35,472 nucleotides of DNA from Clostridiales bacterium UBA1738 (GTDB taxonomy: Bacteria > Bacillota > Clostridia > UBA1381): assembly GCA_002315735.1 (NCBI GenBank), contig DCIA01000012.1, positions 1-35,472 on the forward strand, given 5' to 3'. Positions 6,490 to 14,813 of the stretch are shown one piece after another. The notes under the pieces are model-generated. The model had not been told where the DNA came from. It did no database searches and saw only the letters and a list, made by a program, of their open reading frames with translations. Within the stretch, counting starts at the first letter, position 1; the number at the start of each line of letters is the position of its first letter. The position numbers and the translations under genes are program-made.

Positions 6490-7818
6490 ATGTTTAAAAG
6501 AAAAATTTATGATAAACTGTTGGAGTGGAAAAACGAATCTGATGGTCATACAGCTCTTCTTGTAGAAGGCGCCAGACGTATTGGTAAATCTACCGTTGTT
6601 GAGGAATTTGGAAAAAATGAATATGATAGTTACATCTTAATTGACTTTGCTTTTGCACCGCAATCTGTAAAAGACCTATTCCTTGATATGTCAGACCTTA
6701 ATTATTTCTTTTTACAATTACAATTGCAATACCATGTTGATTTAGTAGAAAGAAAGTCACTGATTATATTTGATGAAGTTCAATTTTGCCCTCTTGCGCG
6801 TCAAGCGATTAAAGCACTTGTAAAAGACCATCGTTATGATTATATTGAAACGGGATCGCTTATCAGTATAAAGAAGAATGTGCAAAACATTCTTATTCCC
6901 AGCGAAGAGAGAAAAATCAATATGTTTCCGATGGACTATGAAGAATTCCGTTGGGCACTTGGAGATAGCACAACCATTTCGTTGCTCAAAAAAGCATATG
7001 ATGCGAAAATTCCGCTTGGCGATGCCATGAGCAGAAGGATGATGCGTGATTTTAGATTATACATGCTTGTCGGTGGTATGCCGCAAGCGGTAAATGAGTA
7101 TATCGCAACTAATAACTTTAAGAAAGTTGATTTGGTAAAAAGAGATATCCTAAAGCTTTATGATGATGATTTCAAGAAAATTGACCCTACCGGAAGAATT
7201 TCTATGCTATTTGATGCAATTCCGGCACAACTTAATAAGAACGCTTCCAGATATCAAGTTTCAAGCGTTCTTGAAAACGAGAGAGCCAATAGCATTCTCG
7301 AATTATTGGCAGAAATGGTTAATTCGAAAACTGTTCTTATATCTTATCGTGCAAATGATCCCAATTCCGGGCTTTCTGCAAATAAAGACTTAAAACTATT
7401 CAAACTATTTGTTGGAGATACAGGACTATTTACTACTCTAATGTTTAAGGATAAAGATTTTACAGAAAATGAACTTTATGAAAAGTTGTTAAATGATAAG
7501 CTTTCAGCAAACCTTGGTTATCTGTACGAAAATGCAGTTGCCCAAACACTTGCTGCAAATGGCAATCAGCTCTTTTATCATAGTTGGAGAGGTGAAAATT
7601 CAAAACATAACTATGAGGTTGATTTTCTTATTACAAGAAAAAATAAGATTTGCCCAATTGAAGTAAAATCATCCGGATACAAGGCGCATACATCTCTTGA
7701 TGAGTTTTGCAAAAAATTCTCAAGCAGAATTTCGGATAAATACATTTTATATACAAAGGATTTAGCAAAGGATGCTGATCTGTTATATATTCCAATGTAT
7801 ATGACATTTTTACTTTAG
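6490..7818 (+). CDS. DUF4143-family AAA ATPase with C-terminal nuclease-like motif
   Basis: This 442-residue protein has an N-terminal AAA_14-type ATPase: Walker A GARRIGKST (residues 27-35) and Walker B SLIIFDEVQ with D95/E96. The C-terminal DUF4143-type domain has a PD-(D/E)XK-like set, D378 and E391-x-K393 (EVDFLI ... IEVKSS). It ends in the usual YLPMYMT-type tail, so it appears full length. TTGAGGT lies 6 nt before the ATG. The family is common and mobile in gut bacteria; its function is unproven, though toxin-like or defence roles have been suspected. The stop codon TAG is the first three bases of repeat A copy 2, so the gene sits exactly against the repeat. Confidence 0.88.
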   Translation: MFKRKIYDKLLEWKNESDGHTALLVEGARRIGKSTVVEEFGKNEYDSYILIDFAFAPQSVKDLFLDMSDLNYFFLQLQLQYHVDLVERKSLIIFDEVQFCPLARQAIKALVKDHRYDYIETGSLISIKKNVQNILIPSEERKINMFPMDYEEFRWALGDSTTISLLKKAYDAKIPLGDAMSRRMMRDFRLYMLVGGMPQAVNEYIATNNFKKVDLVKRDILKLYDDDFKKIDPTGRISMLFDAIPAQLNKNASRYQVSSVLENERANSILELLAEMVNSKTVLISYRANDPNSGLSANKDLKLFKLFVGDTGLFTTLMFKDKDFTENELYEKLLNDKLSANLGYLYENAVAQTLAANGNQLFYHSWRGENSKHNYEVDFLITRKNKICPIEVKSSGYKAHTSLDEFCKKFSSRISDKYILYTKDLAKDADLLYIPMYMTFLL

Positions 7819-7871
7819 GAATAGTTCATACATTGACACAAAATCATTGCTTGTATTTACATCTTCCGAAA
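7816..7871. repeat. Repeat A, copy 2: 56-bp perfect direct repeat
   Basis: Identical to 5351-5406 and 2465 bp away from it in the same orientation. It begins with the stop codon of the ATPase gene and ends at ...TTCCGAAA. Sequence on either side differs from copy 1, so the identity boundary is sharp. Confidence 0.95.
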
Positions 7872-7893
7872 TTGAAGAAATTGGGATAATCCA

Positions 7894-7922
7894 TTTACAT
7901 TTTTAATGTTTTGTGGTAGAAT
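7894..7922 (+). promoter_or_regulatory. SigA-type promoter of the EamA transporter, with direct repeats
   Basis: TTTACA (7894-7899), 17-bp spacer, TAGAAT (7917-7922). The -10 region lies in a 14-bp direct repeat, TTTTGTGGTAGAAT (7909) and TTTTGTGGTGGAAT (7934). The -35 lies in one arm of an inverted repeat, CCATTTACAT (7891) and ATGTAAATGG (7970). Confidence 0.6.
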
Positions 7923-8041
7923 ACACACAGAGATTTTGTGGTGGAATTTCAATAAATTTGAATGAAAAGATGTAAATGGTAAAATAGTATTGAAAAAACC
8001 AGATAGGAAAGAGCAAAAAAATTTTAGAGGTTAATATTCAA

Positions 8042-8926
8042 ATGAAAAAAGATGTATCAGGATCTGCCTTTGTAATTTTGGCAGGAATATTTTGGGGAAT
8101 GATGACAATTTTTGTGAGGGCTTTAAAAAATGATTATGGACTCTCGCCCCTCCAAATTTCGACAATCAGATTTACAGTAGGCACTTTGTTTTTGGCGGCT
8201 TTTATGCTGTTTTATAACAAGGAACAATTTAAAATAAAATTAAAGGATATTTATATATTTGTTATTATGGGAATGGTGAGCTGTTTTTGCATGGGGTATT
8301 TTTACTTTGCGGCAGTTGTGTTAATTCCTGTTTCAATGGCTTCTGTTATTATGTATACTGCTCCTTTTTGGGTGCTGATAGTGGCGGTTATCTTCTTTAA
8401 GGAAAAACTTACCATATTAAAAATTGTTGCACTAATAATGGGTTTTGCAGGCTGTGTTTTAGTGTCGGGATTCGGTGGAGGAGATATAAAGACAATAGGT
8501 ATTATTTATTCACTCTTCTCCAGTTTTGCTTATGCAAGTTATAGTATTTTGGGTAAGATTGCAACGGAGAAATATAAGCCTCTTACCGTGACACTGTACT
8601 CGTATATTTTTGCGTCGATTTGTGCTATTGCAATTTGTAATCCGATAAAAACAACTACTGATATTGCTTCGGTTATAGATGTTAGAATGGTACTTCTTAT
8701 GATAGGATTAGGGGTTATTACAATTTCAATTCCATTTTCGCTTTATACAATAGGACTTAGTAAAATACCTGCCGGAAAAGCCGCAATTTTAAGCCTAACA
8801 GAACCAATGGTGACAACAATTGTTGGAGCAGTGGTATTTAGCGAGTTTTTAGGATTTTTGGGATATATAGGAGTAGCAGCTATAATAGTAGCGATTATTC
8901 TAATTAATATGAAACAAAAAGCATAA
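8042..8926 (+). CDS. EamA/DMT-family transporter
   Basis: This 294-residue inner-membrane protein of the drug/metabolite transporter superfamily has two EamA halves, giving about ten membrane segments (residues ~8-140 and ~150-290). Characteristic elements are GIFWGMMTIF near the start, a YTAPFWVLIVAVIFFKEKL stretch at the end of the first half and LTEPMVTTIVGAVVFSE in the second. It probably exports a small metabolite or amino acid; the substrate cannot be inferred. It is monocistronic, ends at a bidirectional terminator shared with the convergent aminotransferase, and is the first ordinary chromosomal gene after the island. The ribosome binding site (AGAGG) is weak. Confidence 0.9.
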   Translation: MKKDVSGSAFVILAGIFWGMMTIFVRALKNDYGLSPLQISTIRFTVGTLFLAAFMLFYNKEQFKIKLKDIYIFVIMGMVSCFCMGYFYFAAVVLIPVSMASVIMYTAPFWVLIVAVIFFKEKLTILKIVALIMGFAGCVLVSGFGGGDIKTIGIIYSLFSSFAYASYSILGKIATEKYKPLTVTLYSYIFASICAIAICNPIKTTTDIASVIDVRMVLLMIGLGVITISIPFSLYTIGLSKIPAGKAAILSLTEPMVTTIVGAVVFSEFLGFLGYIGVAAIIVAIILINMKQKA

Positions 8927-8955
8927 AAAAGGGTTCTCAAATTGAGAACCCTTTT
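8927..8955. terminator. Bidirectional terminator between EamA and aminotransferase genes
   Basis: AAAAGGGTTCTCAA pairs with TTGAGAACCCTTTT with almost no loop. A-rich and T-rich flanks serve both convergent genes, and it overlaps the aminotransferase stop codon. Confidence 0.9.
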
Positions 8956-10162
8956 ACTGTGTATATTCTTTGAAAAAATTATCCATATCAATAATTGCGT
9001 TTTTCATAACTTTTGCATCAGGAAGCATTACTATTCTAATTCTGTTTGGCTCGTCATAGTCAAAGCAACTTCCGGGCATAACAAGGATATTTTTGCTATG
9101 CAACAAATCTAAACACATTTTTTTGTCGTCGGTAATAGTGGGGTTTTTGATAGCAGGAAAAATGTAAAATGCGCCTTGATTTTTGACATATGTCATAGTG
9201 TCGCACTTATCCAACTCTTCAAATACGGCTTTCCGTCTTTCATATAACATACCGCCGGGTGACACCATATCATTTGGTGTTTTACCGTCTTTTAGTGCTG
9301 CCGGAATAATAAAGTTTGTTAGAGAGTTTGCGCAAAGCCGCATAGAGGCTAACTTGTCAATATCTTTTCGTATAACGCTTTTTTTGTTCTCTGGTCCTGA
9401 CAATACCATCCAACCACATCTAAGCCCACAAATATTATGTGATTTTGACAAACCATTTAGCGTCACACACATTGTGTCTTTGTTTGCGATAGACGCAATA
9501 GATACCATTTCTGCACTTTCGTAAACCAGTCTATCATATATTTCATCAGAAATTAAAATTAATTCGTTTTCGTATGCAATATCTGCAATTTGCTTTAAAA
9601 TGCTTTTTTCATAAACTGCTCCGGTTGGATTGTTAGGATTAATAATTAGAATTGCAACTGTTTTGTCGGTGAGTTTGCTTTTAATATCATCAATATCAGG
9701 GTTCCATGTCTTTTCATCACATTTATAAAAAACAATTTTACCCCCTGCCATAATAGCACAATTTGACCAAAGAGAATAGCATGGTGATGGCAAAAGTATT
9801 TCGTCGCCGTCATTTAATATTGACTTTGTAAGCATATTGGCAGCTTCGCTCACACCATTAGTTATGTAAATATCATTTTCATCAATATTTTTGATGCCGT
9901 TTTTTGTATGATATTCCAATATTGTATCTCGTGAAGCTTTTACGCCTCTAAAATCACAATAACTTACAGTATCACACATTTTTTCTCTAAACACTTCTTT
10001 TATTGATTCCGGCATTTGAAAACCAAAAACACCGGGATTGCCTGTGTTTAATCTCAAAATGTCCTTGCCCTCGGACTTCATTTTCATAGCTTCTTCATAT
10101 AGTGGGCCTCGTATTCCTGAATACACTTGTTCTAGACTGTTTACACCTAAATATTTTTTCAT
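8954..10162 (-). CDS. AlaA-like PLP-dependent aminotransferase (alanine/aspartate type)
   Basis: This 402-residue class I/II fold-type I aminotransferase resembles AlaA-type glutamate-pyruvate aminotransferases. It opens with IRGPLYEEAMKM...ILRLNTGNP, the characteristic AlaA-type N-terminus. It also has the PLP/substrate features NPNNPTG (175-181), SDEIYD (D206, Y209) and the Schiff-base lysine K240 in GLSKSHNICGLRCGW. It is cytoplasmic and likely interconverts pyruvate and alanine with glutamate. GAAAGAGG precedes the ATG. The gene is monocistronic with its own promoter and terminator. Exact amino-acid preference cannot be read from the sequence. Confidence 0.9.
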   Translation of the reverse strand: MKKYLGVNSLEQVYSGIRGPLYEEAMKMKSEGKDILRLNTGNPGVFGFQMPESIKEVFREKMCDTVSYCDFRGVKASRDTILEYHTKNGIKNIDENDIYITNGVSEAANMLTKSILNDGDEILLPSPCYSLWSNCAIMAGGKIVFYKCDEKTWNPDIDDIKSKLTDKTVAILIINPNNPTGAVYEKSILKQIADIAYENELILISDEIYDRLVYESAEMVSIASIANKDTMCVTLNGLSKSHNICGLRCGWMVLSGPENKKSVIRKDIDKLASMRLCANSLTNFIIPAALKDGKTPNDMVSPGGMLYERRKAVFEELDKCDTMTYVKNQGAFYIFPAIKNPTITDDKKMCLDLLHSKNILVMPGSCFDYDEPNRIRIVMLPDAKVMKNAIIDMDNFFKEYTQ

Positions 10163-10192
10163 AATTTTACCTCTTTCGTTAAAAACAACTTT

Positions 10193-10221
10193 ATTATATC
10201 ACAAAAATAACATATAATCAA
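10193..10221 (-). promoter_or_regulatory. SigA-type promoter of the aminotransferase gene
   Basis: On the minus strand TTGATT (10216-10221), 17-bp spacer, TATAAT (10193-10198), about 30 bp before the start codon. Confidence 0.7.
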
Positions 10222-10386
10222 ATATATATTAAGTACAAAATCATTACAATGTTAAAAAATGAAAAGTTTATATTAATGCGTGAAGGCAACAATATGGAAA
10301 AACATTCAAGTGATATATTAAATGAAGCCGAGTTAAAACCTAATGTATTTAAATTTGCGATTAACGATAAATGAACAAATCTGATG

Positions 10387-10415
10387 TTGAAAAGTTTTTT
10401 AAAATATGTTATACT
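10387..10415 (+). promoter_or_regulatory. SigA-type promoter of the CapA-family gene
   Basis: TTGAAA (10387-10392), 17-bp spacer, TATACT (10410-10415), about 40 bp before the start codon. Confidence 0.7.
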
Positions 10416-10455
10416 AAAAATTAGTTAATGGTATAAAAGAGGGAGAGTGTTTAAT

Positions 10456-11736
10456 TTGAAATTTACTTTTGCAGGAGATGCAGCGATACAAAAAGTGTTG
10501 CCGAAAAATTATGACGGTTTTGAAGAAATAAGAAAATATATAGCAAAAGGTGATGTGAGGTTTTTCAATTTAGAAACAACTGTAAATGAAAACTGTTTTG
10601 GCAATTATTTTAGCGGCGGTACATGGCTTAGAACAAGTCCAAAAGTATATAAAAGTGTTTTGGACTATGGTTTTAATATGACAACTTTTGCAAACAATCA
10701 TTGTATGGATTTTTCCTATGACGGACTTCTTCAAACATTAGATACTATTAATGAAACTAATATTGTTAATGCCGGTATCGGCAGAAATTTAGGGGAAGCA
10801 GCAAGCCCTAAATATCTTGACTTACCATGCGGAAGAGTTGCTTTAATTTCCTGCTCAACTGATTTTGCACCGGGTGCTATGGCAGGGGAACAATCAAGCA
10901 GAGTTCCGGGAAGACCGGGAATAAATGGAATAAATGTAAAGGAAACATTAGTTTTAAATAAAAATAATGTAGATAAACTAAATGATATCGCAAAAGAAAC
11001 TAAGATTAATGCATATAATGAAGATTCAAGAAAATCAGGTTATTTAAATCCACTTCCCGAAGGCGTTTTCGAATTTGGAAAAATCTCGATAAGGCTTGGT
11101 GAAAGTGAAGGGGTTGAATATACTGTTGATAAATCCGACATTGAAAGAATAGAAAATTCTATTATCGAAGCGAAATTTCAAGCAGATTATGTACTTCTCT
11201 CTTTTCACACACATTATCTAGAAGGTGCAGATAATGTGGTTGTTCCGAAATTTGTAAAAAACTTTGCAAGAAAGTGTGTTGATTTAGGGGTAGATTGTTT
11301 TATCGGTCATGGCCCACACGAACTAAGACCTATGGAAATATATAATGGTAAACCAATATTTTACTCTATCGGCGATTTTATTTTGCAATTAGAAAATATC
11401 GAGTATGCACCTATGGAATATTACAAAAATTATGGGTTAACTCCGGATTGTAATATGTACGAACTTTTCAAAACACGAACAAGAAATTTCACAGTAGGAC
11501 TTCAAAGAGATCCTGTTATGATGGAGGCAATAATACCTTTTGTGGAAATGGATAATGGCAAACTTATTTCTATTGAATTTTTGCCGATTGAGTTAGGCTA
11601 TGGAATGAAACATTCTATGATTGGATGGCCAAAACCTGCAAAAAATAATGATATTTTTGATAGATTTAAAGCTATGTGTAAACCATACGGAGTGGAAATG
11701 AAGATTGAAAAAGGTATTGGAAAAATCATATTTTAG
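10456..11736 (+). CDS. CapA-family (poly-gamma-glutamate biosynthesis-like) phosphoesterase
   Basis: The protein has 426 residues if started at the TTG at 10456, which I prefer because AGAGGGAG ends about 10 nt upstream. The in-frame GTG at 10447 is too close to that site. It has the calcineurin-like CapA/PGA_cap fold with metal-site motifs FTFAGDAAI, FFNLET, FANNHCMD, SFHTHY, IGHGPHELRP and IFYSIGDFI, in the expected order. There is no signal peptide or membrane anchor, so this member appears cytoplasmic, and no capB/capC partners are nearby. A role in capsule synthesis is therefore not supported; a metal-dependent phosphoesterase of unknown substrate is the safer call. Confidence 0.85.
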   Translation: MKFTFAGDAAIQKVLPKNYDGFEEIRKYIAKGDVRFFNLETTVNENCFGNYFSGGTWLRTSPKVYKSVLDYGFNMTTFANNHCMDFSYDGLLQTLDTINETNIVNAGIGRNLGEAASPKYLDLPCGRVALISCSTDFAPGAMAGEQSSRVPGRPGINGINVKETLVLNKNNVDKLNDIAKETKINAYNEDSRKSGYLNPLPEGVFEFGKISIRLGESEGVEYTVDKSDIERIENSIIEAKFQADYVLLSFHTHYLEGADNVVVPKFVKNFARKCVDLGVDCFIGHGPHELRPMEIYNGKPIFYSIGDFILQLENIEYAPMEYYKNYGLTPDCNMYELFKTRTRNFTVGLQRDPVMMEAIIPFVEMDNGKLISIEFLPIELGYGMKHSMIGWPKPAKNNDIFDRFKAMCKPYGVEMKIEKGIGKIIF

Positions 11737-11795
11737 TACCACAAGGTTATATTTAAAATTAAAAGGTAAAAATCAATCAGGTAGGGTGATAAAAA

Positions 11796-12470
11796 ATGAA
11801 AAAAGCAAAACTTTTAAAAATGGTTTTACCGGAGTATTCAAAAGGAGAAGAAGTTTTTAATATGACTTCACACATTGTAGGTGGTGGAATAGGGGTTATA
11901 GCTCTTGTTTTGGGTATAATATTTTCATCATTACACAAGAATATTTACGGAATCATTGGTAGTATAGTTTTTGGTGTATCAATGATTTTGTTATATACTT
12001 GTTCAAGTATTTATCATGGACTTAATCCTAAATTACTGTCAAAAAAGGTTTTTAGGATAATAGACCATTGTTCAATATTTTTGCTGATTTCGGGTACATA
12101 TACGCCGATTTGCCTTTCAGCACTTAGAGAATTTGATGCAAAACTTTCATATACTTTACTTACTATTGTTTGGGCTTCTGCAATTTTTGGAATTATTTTA
12201 AATAGTATTGACTTGGAAAAGGCAAAAACAATATCAGGTATATGCTATCTTGTAATGGGATGGAGCATTGTCGGTGCATATAAAGCACTACCATTTATGA
12301 TAGAAAGAGGCGGAATTTCATTATTAGTGCTGGGCGGGATTTCTTACTCTGTTGGTGCTGTTTTTTATTATTTTTTGAAGGGTAGAAAATATATGCATTC
12401 AGTATTTCATTTATTTGTTGTATTAGGCAGTGTACTGCATATGTTATATGTTTTGTTTTTCGTAATATGA
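11796..12470 (+). CDS. trhA: Hemolysin III / TrhA (PAQR-family) membrane protein
   Basis: This 224-residue protein has about seven membrane segments and the HlyIII/PAQR signature. An N-terminal EEVFNMTSHIVGG is followed by SSIYHGL, IDHCSIFLLISGTYTP and a C-terminal HSVFHLFVVLGSVLH, whose His/Asp residues form the predicted metal site. The family was named from a Bacillus cereus hemolysin gene, but bacterial members are now linked to membrane-fluidity homeostasis. AGGTAGGGTG precedes the ATG. It lies 59 bp after the CapA-type gene with no terminator between them, so the two may be cotranscribed. Confidence 0.92.
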   Translation: MKKAKLLKMVLPEYSKGEEVFNMTSHIVGGGIGVIALVLGIIFSSLHKNIYGIIGSIVFGVSMILLYTCSSIYHGLNPKLLSKKVFRIIDHCSIFLLISGTYTPICLSALREFDAKLSYTLLTIVWASAIFGIILNSIDLEKAKTISGICYLVMGWSIVGAYKALPFMIERGGISLLVLGGISYSVGAVFYYFLKGRKYMHSVFHLFVVLGSVLHMLYVLFFVI

Positions 12471-12482
12471 GTAAAATAAATA

Positions 12483-12519
12483 CAAAAACGCTTCACATTA
12501 ATATGTGAAGCGTTTTTTT
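12483..12519. terminator. Bidirectional terminator between trhA and the GH2 operon
   Basis: AAAAACGCTTCACAT and ATGTGAAGCGTTTTTTT form a long perfect stem with A and T flanks, serving both convergent transcription units. Confidence 0.92.
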
Positions 12520-12523
12520 GTGT

Positions 12524-14797
12524 TTAATCTTCAAATTCATCAAATCCGCATTTTTTTAATGAGGTTAGATAATCTTTGTAACTAATATTAATAATATTTG
12601 TAAAATAGTGGTTTTTATATACTTTTCCATCACATTCCCACTCAATTAGCAAAAATTTCTTTTCGGTTTCCAAAATAGAAAGTTTTTGGAGTCTAATGGT
12701 TTTGTCCGTCGGGATAACAGTGCTTCCGGTAAGCAATATTTGCTCGTTTGCAACATCTGTTACAGTGTATTTTACTTCTTTTTCTGTTGTTGTATCATTA
12801 ACCCCACAAAGAGTAATGCTTCCGCCCTCCGGCTCATCAAACATTAAGCAAACAGGATTTTGTGAACGCTTAATATATGAATATGCAAGTTTTTTGTTAT
12901 AATAATAGTCAATAATTGCATCAGATACTTGTGGCCAACCGTCAATTAAGTTCCACCAAATTATACCTGACCTTTTTGGCTTATCTATTCTGAATTTTTC
13001 GATAAAATACTTTTTGGCTTCTGCTTGAGAAATTTGGCTCTGTTTTACGAAATCTGAAAAATCTTCCTCAGCACTTCCAAATAGTGTTATGACCTGATTG
13101 AAAGCAAGTTCGATTCTATACGCATATGGATCGTCCATGTTCGTGTCCATACATGATGCGTGAACAAGATATTCATCGGTTGGAATGTGTTCTTCTTTAA
13201 AGATTTTTTCAGGCTCTTTTAAGAATTTTTTTAGTGATGAAACTGAGTTGAAACCATGGTAACCCGTTTCGCTTGCAAAATGACAGAATGTATTTTTATA
13301 ATAGTCACCTTTGAAATAATCACGAGGCCCCCAAAGATGTTCTTCGGGGAGGGTTGCACATTCATCATACGCCCTTTGACTTACATACGGGGAACTTGGC
13401 AGATAATCTCGTGCATAATCGTTTTCAACTACTTCTTGCTTTAATATTGAACGATTTAAAACATTAACATTAGGATCTCGTCTCATTCCAACCCAAGAAT
13501 ATGTCAGGTCGCATTCATTGTCGCCTGCCCAAAGCGCAAGTGACGGATGGTTTCTAAGTCGCTTAATTTGATATTTTGCTTCCGATTTGATTTTTTCGAA
13601 AAGTTCAGTATCGTTTGGATATACAGCACAACCAAACATAAAATCTTGCCAAATCATAATTCCGTGAGTGTCACAAAATTCATAGAATTCATCAGATTCA
13701 TATACATTTCCGCCCCAACAGCGAACCATATTACAGCCTATGTCATCTAAAAGTTCAAGTGATTTTTGAAGCCTTTTTGTGTCGTTACAGTGAAGAGCGT
13801 CAAGAGGCACCCAATTAGTTCCAAGCACAAAGATTTCTTTGCCGTTTACATTAAAACAGAACTTTCCGTTTCCGTCATTGTCCGTTATGTCGGTATGTTC
13901 AAGGTTAATCTCTCTTATGCCAAATTTCAATGAGTATTCGTCTTTTAATGTGTCTTTGTAATAAAGGGAAACTTTTGTGTCGTATAGGTTTTGCTTTCCT
14001 GCATTTTTTGGCCACCAAAGTTTTGCATTATCGATTGAAAATGCGATATGCCCTGAATTGTGAAAAAGTTTTCTTTTGAATTCAAAGGAACTATCATCGC
14101 ATTTTCCTTCAAATTTAATAGAATAATCCTGTGCATAGTCTTCTTCTAATTGTAAAGAAAAATACGCATACATACTAGAGCGTTTTTCGTTTGCATAATT
14201 CGTAACAAAATAAAGTTCGTTAATAGAATCGGTTTTATTTGGAATAATTTTGACATCTTTCCAAAGACCGGCAGACACTATTCTAGGCATAATATCCCAG
14301 CCGAATTGGTGCGCCGCTTTTCTTATATGCAGTGCGGGATAATTGTGAGTTTGTGCTTTGCAACCGGCAGGAGATATATAGTTTCTGGTTTCTATACAGA
14401 CAGGTTTAATATGTACAACTATCTCATTTTTTCCGTTTTTTAAACAGTCATAAATGTTGTGCGGAATAAACATATTATCAACAGATTTCACTAGTTTCCC
14501 GTTTACAAAAATATCTGCAATTGTGTCAATACCTTCAAAACAGATGTGTGAATTCACATTTTCAATTTCTACCATTGTATAATACCAAAGGTGTAAATTT
14601 TCGAGTTTTTGCGATAGCAAGGTATTTGTTGAATAATATAGGTCGGGCAGTTTCCCGCATCTCATTAAATCTGCTTCGATACAACCCGGAACAACAGCAT
14701 CAATGATTTCAAATCCGCTTTTTTTTATTTCTTTTATTGTTTTAAGCTCAGTATTTTTGCACTCACAATTCGGTGCATAAGCTATTTTCCAATTCAT
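12524..14797 (-). CDS. Glycoside hydrolase family 2, beta-mannosidase-like
   Basis: The protein has 757 residues from ATG 14797 (MNWKIAYAPN). GGAGG 8 nt upstream decides this start over a longer ORF that would run into the preceding gene. GH2 domains appear in order: sugar-binding jelly roll (~1-190), immunoglobulin-like domain (~190-300), (beta/alpha)8 barrel (~310-610) and C-terminal sandwich. The acid/base Glu is E428 in WAGDNECD and the nucleophile is E510 in FASETGYHG, both typical of beta-mannosidases. There is no signal peptide, so it acts on imported sugars. It is the last gene of a ROK kinase-SIS isomerase-GH2 operon, consistent with breakdown of a mannoside or related oligosaccharide. 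Confidence 0.9.
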   Translation of the reverse strand: MNWKIAYAPNCECKNTELKTIKEIKKSGFEIIDAVVPGCIEADLMRCGKLPDLYYSTNTLLSQKLENLHLWYYTMVEIENVNSHICFEGIDTIADIFVNGKLVKSVDNMFIPHNIYDCLKNGKNEIVVHIKPVCIETRNYISPAGCKAQTHNYPALHIRKAAHQFGWDIMPRIVSAGLWKDVKIIPNKTDSINELYFVTNYANEKRSSMYAYFSLQLEEDYAQDYSIKFEGKCDDSSFEFKRKLFHNSGHIAFSIDNAKLWWPKNAGKQNLYDTKVSLYYKDTLKDEYSLKFGIREINLEHTDITDNDGNGKFCFNVNGKEIFVLGTNWVPLDALHCNDTKRLQKSLELLDDIGCNMVRCWGGNVYESDEFYEFCDTHGIMIWQDFMFGCAVYPNDTELFEKIKSEAKYQIKRLRNHPSLALWAGDNECDLTYSWVGMRRDPNVNVLNRSILKQEVVENDYARDYLPSSPYVSQRAYDECATLPEEHLWGPRDYFKGDYYKNTFCHFASETGYHGFNSVSSLKKFLKEPEKIFKEEHIPTDEYLVHASCMDTNMDDPYAYRIELAFNQVITLFGSAEEDFSDFVKQSQISQAEAKKYFIEKFRIDKPKRSGIIWWNLIDGWPQVSDAIIDYYYNKKLAYSYIKRSQNPVCLMFDEPEGGSITLCGVNDTTTEKEVKYTVTDVANEQILLTGSTVIPTDKTIRLQKLSILETEKKFLLIEWECDGKVYKNHYFTNIINISYKDYLTSLKKCGFDEFED

Positions 14798-14813
14798 GTG
14801 TTTTCCTCCAAAA

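Larger units (their letters stand above)
308..7871. mobile_element. Putative integrative element/island downstream of tRNA genes (borders uncertain)
   Basis: A tRNA-proximal tandem pair of tyrosine integrases, an excisionase-type protein, a winged-helix protein, a DUF6076-type gene, a broken gene, small Cys-rich ORFs and a DUF4143 ATPase lie between tRNA genes and ordinary chromosomal genes. This is the usual make-up of a tRNA-associated genomic island or a decayed ICE/prophage. No conjugation, relaxase or structural phage genes are visible, so it is either a minimal element or a remnant. I could not find a second copy of the tRNA 3' end, so the left border (after 307) and the right border (taken as the end of a 56-bp repeat) are estimates. 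Confidence 0.5.

Noticed and set aside
7816..7900. Minus-strand frame through repeat A reading ...SEDVNTSNDFVSMYELFL in both copies
   Set aside because: It looks protein-like, but a stop lies shortly upstream in copy 2 and no start or ribosome binding site is present; kept only as a hint that repeat A derives from a gene end.
10249..10374. 41-residue ORF in the gap before the CapA-type gene
   Set aside because: No ribosome binding site, no recognisable motif, and it ends just before the promoter of the next gene; probably chance.
10456..11736. Capsule or poly-gamma-glutamate synthesis locus
   Set aside because: Only a CapA-like protein without signal peptide is present; no capB, capC or export genes.
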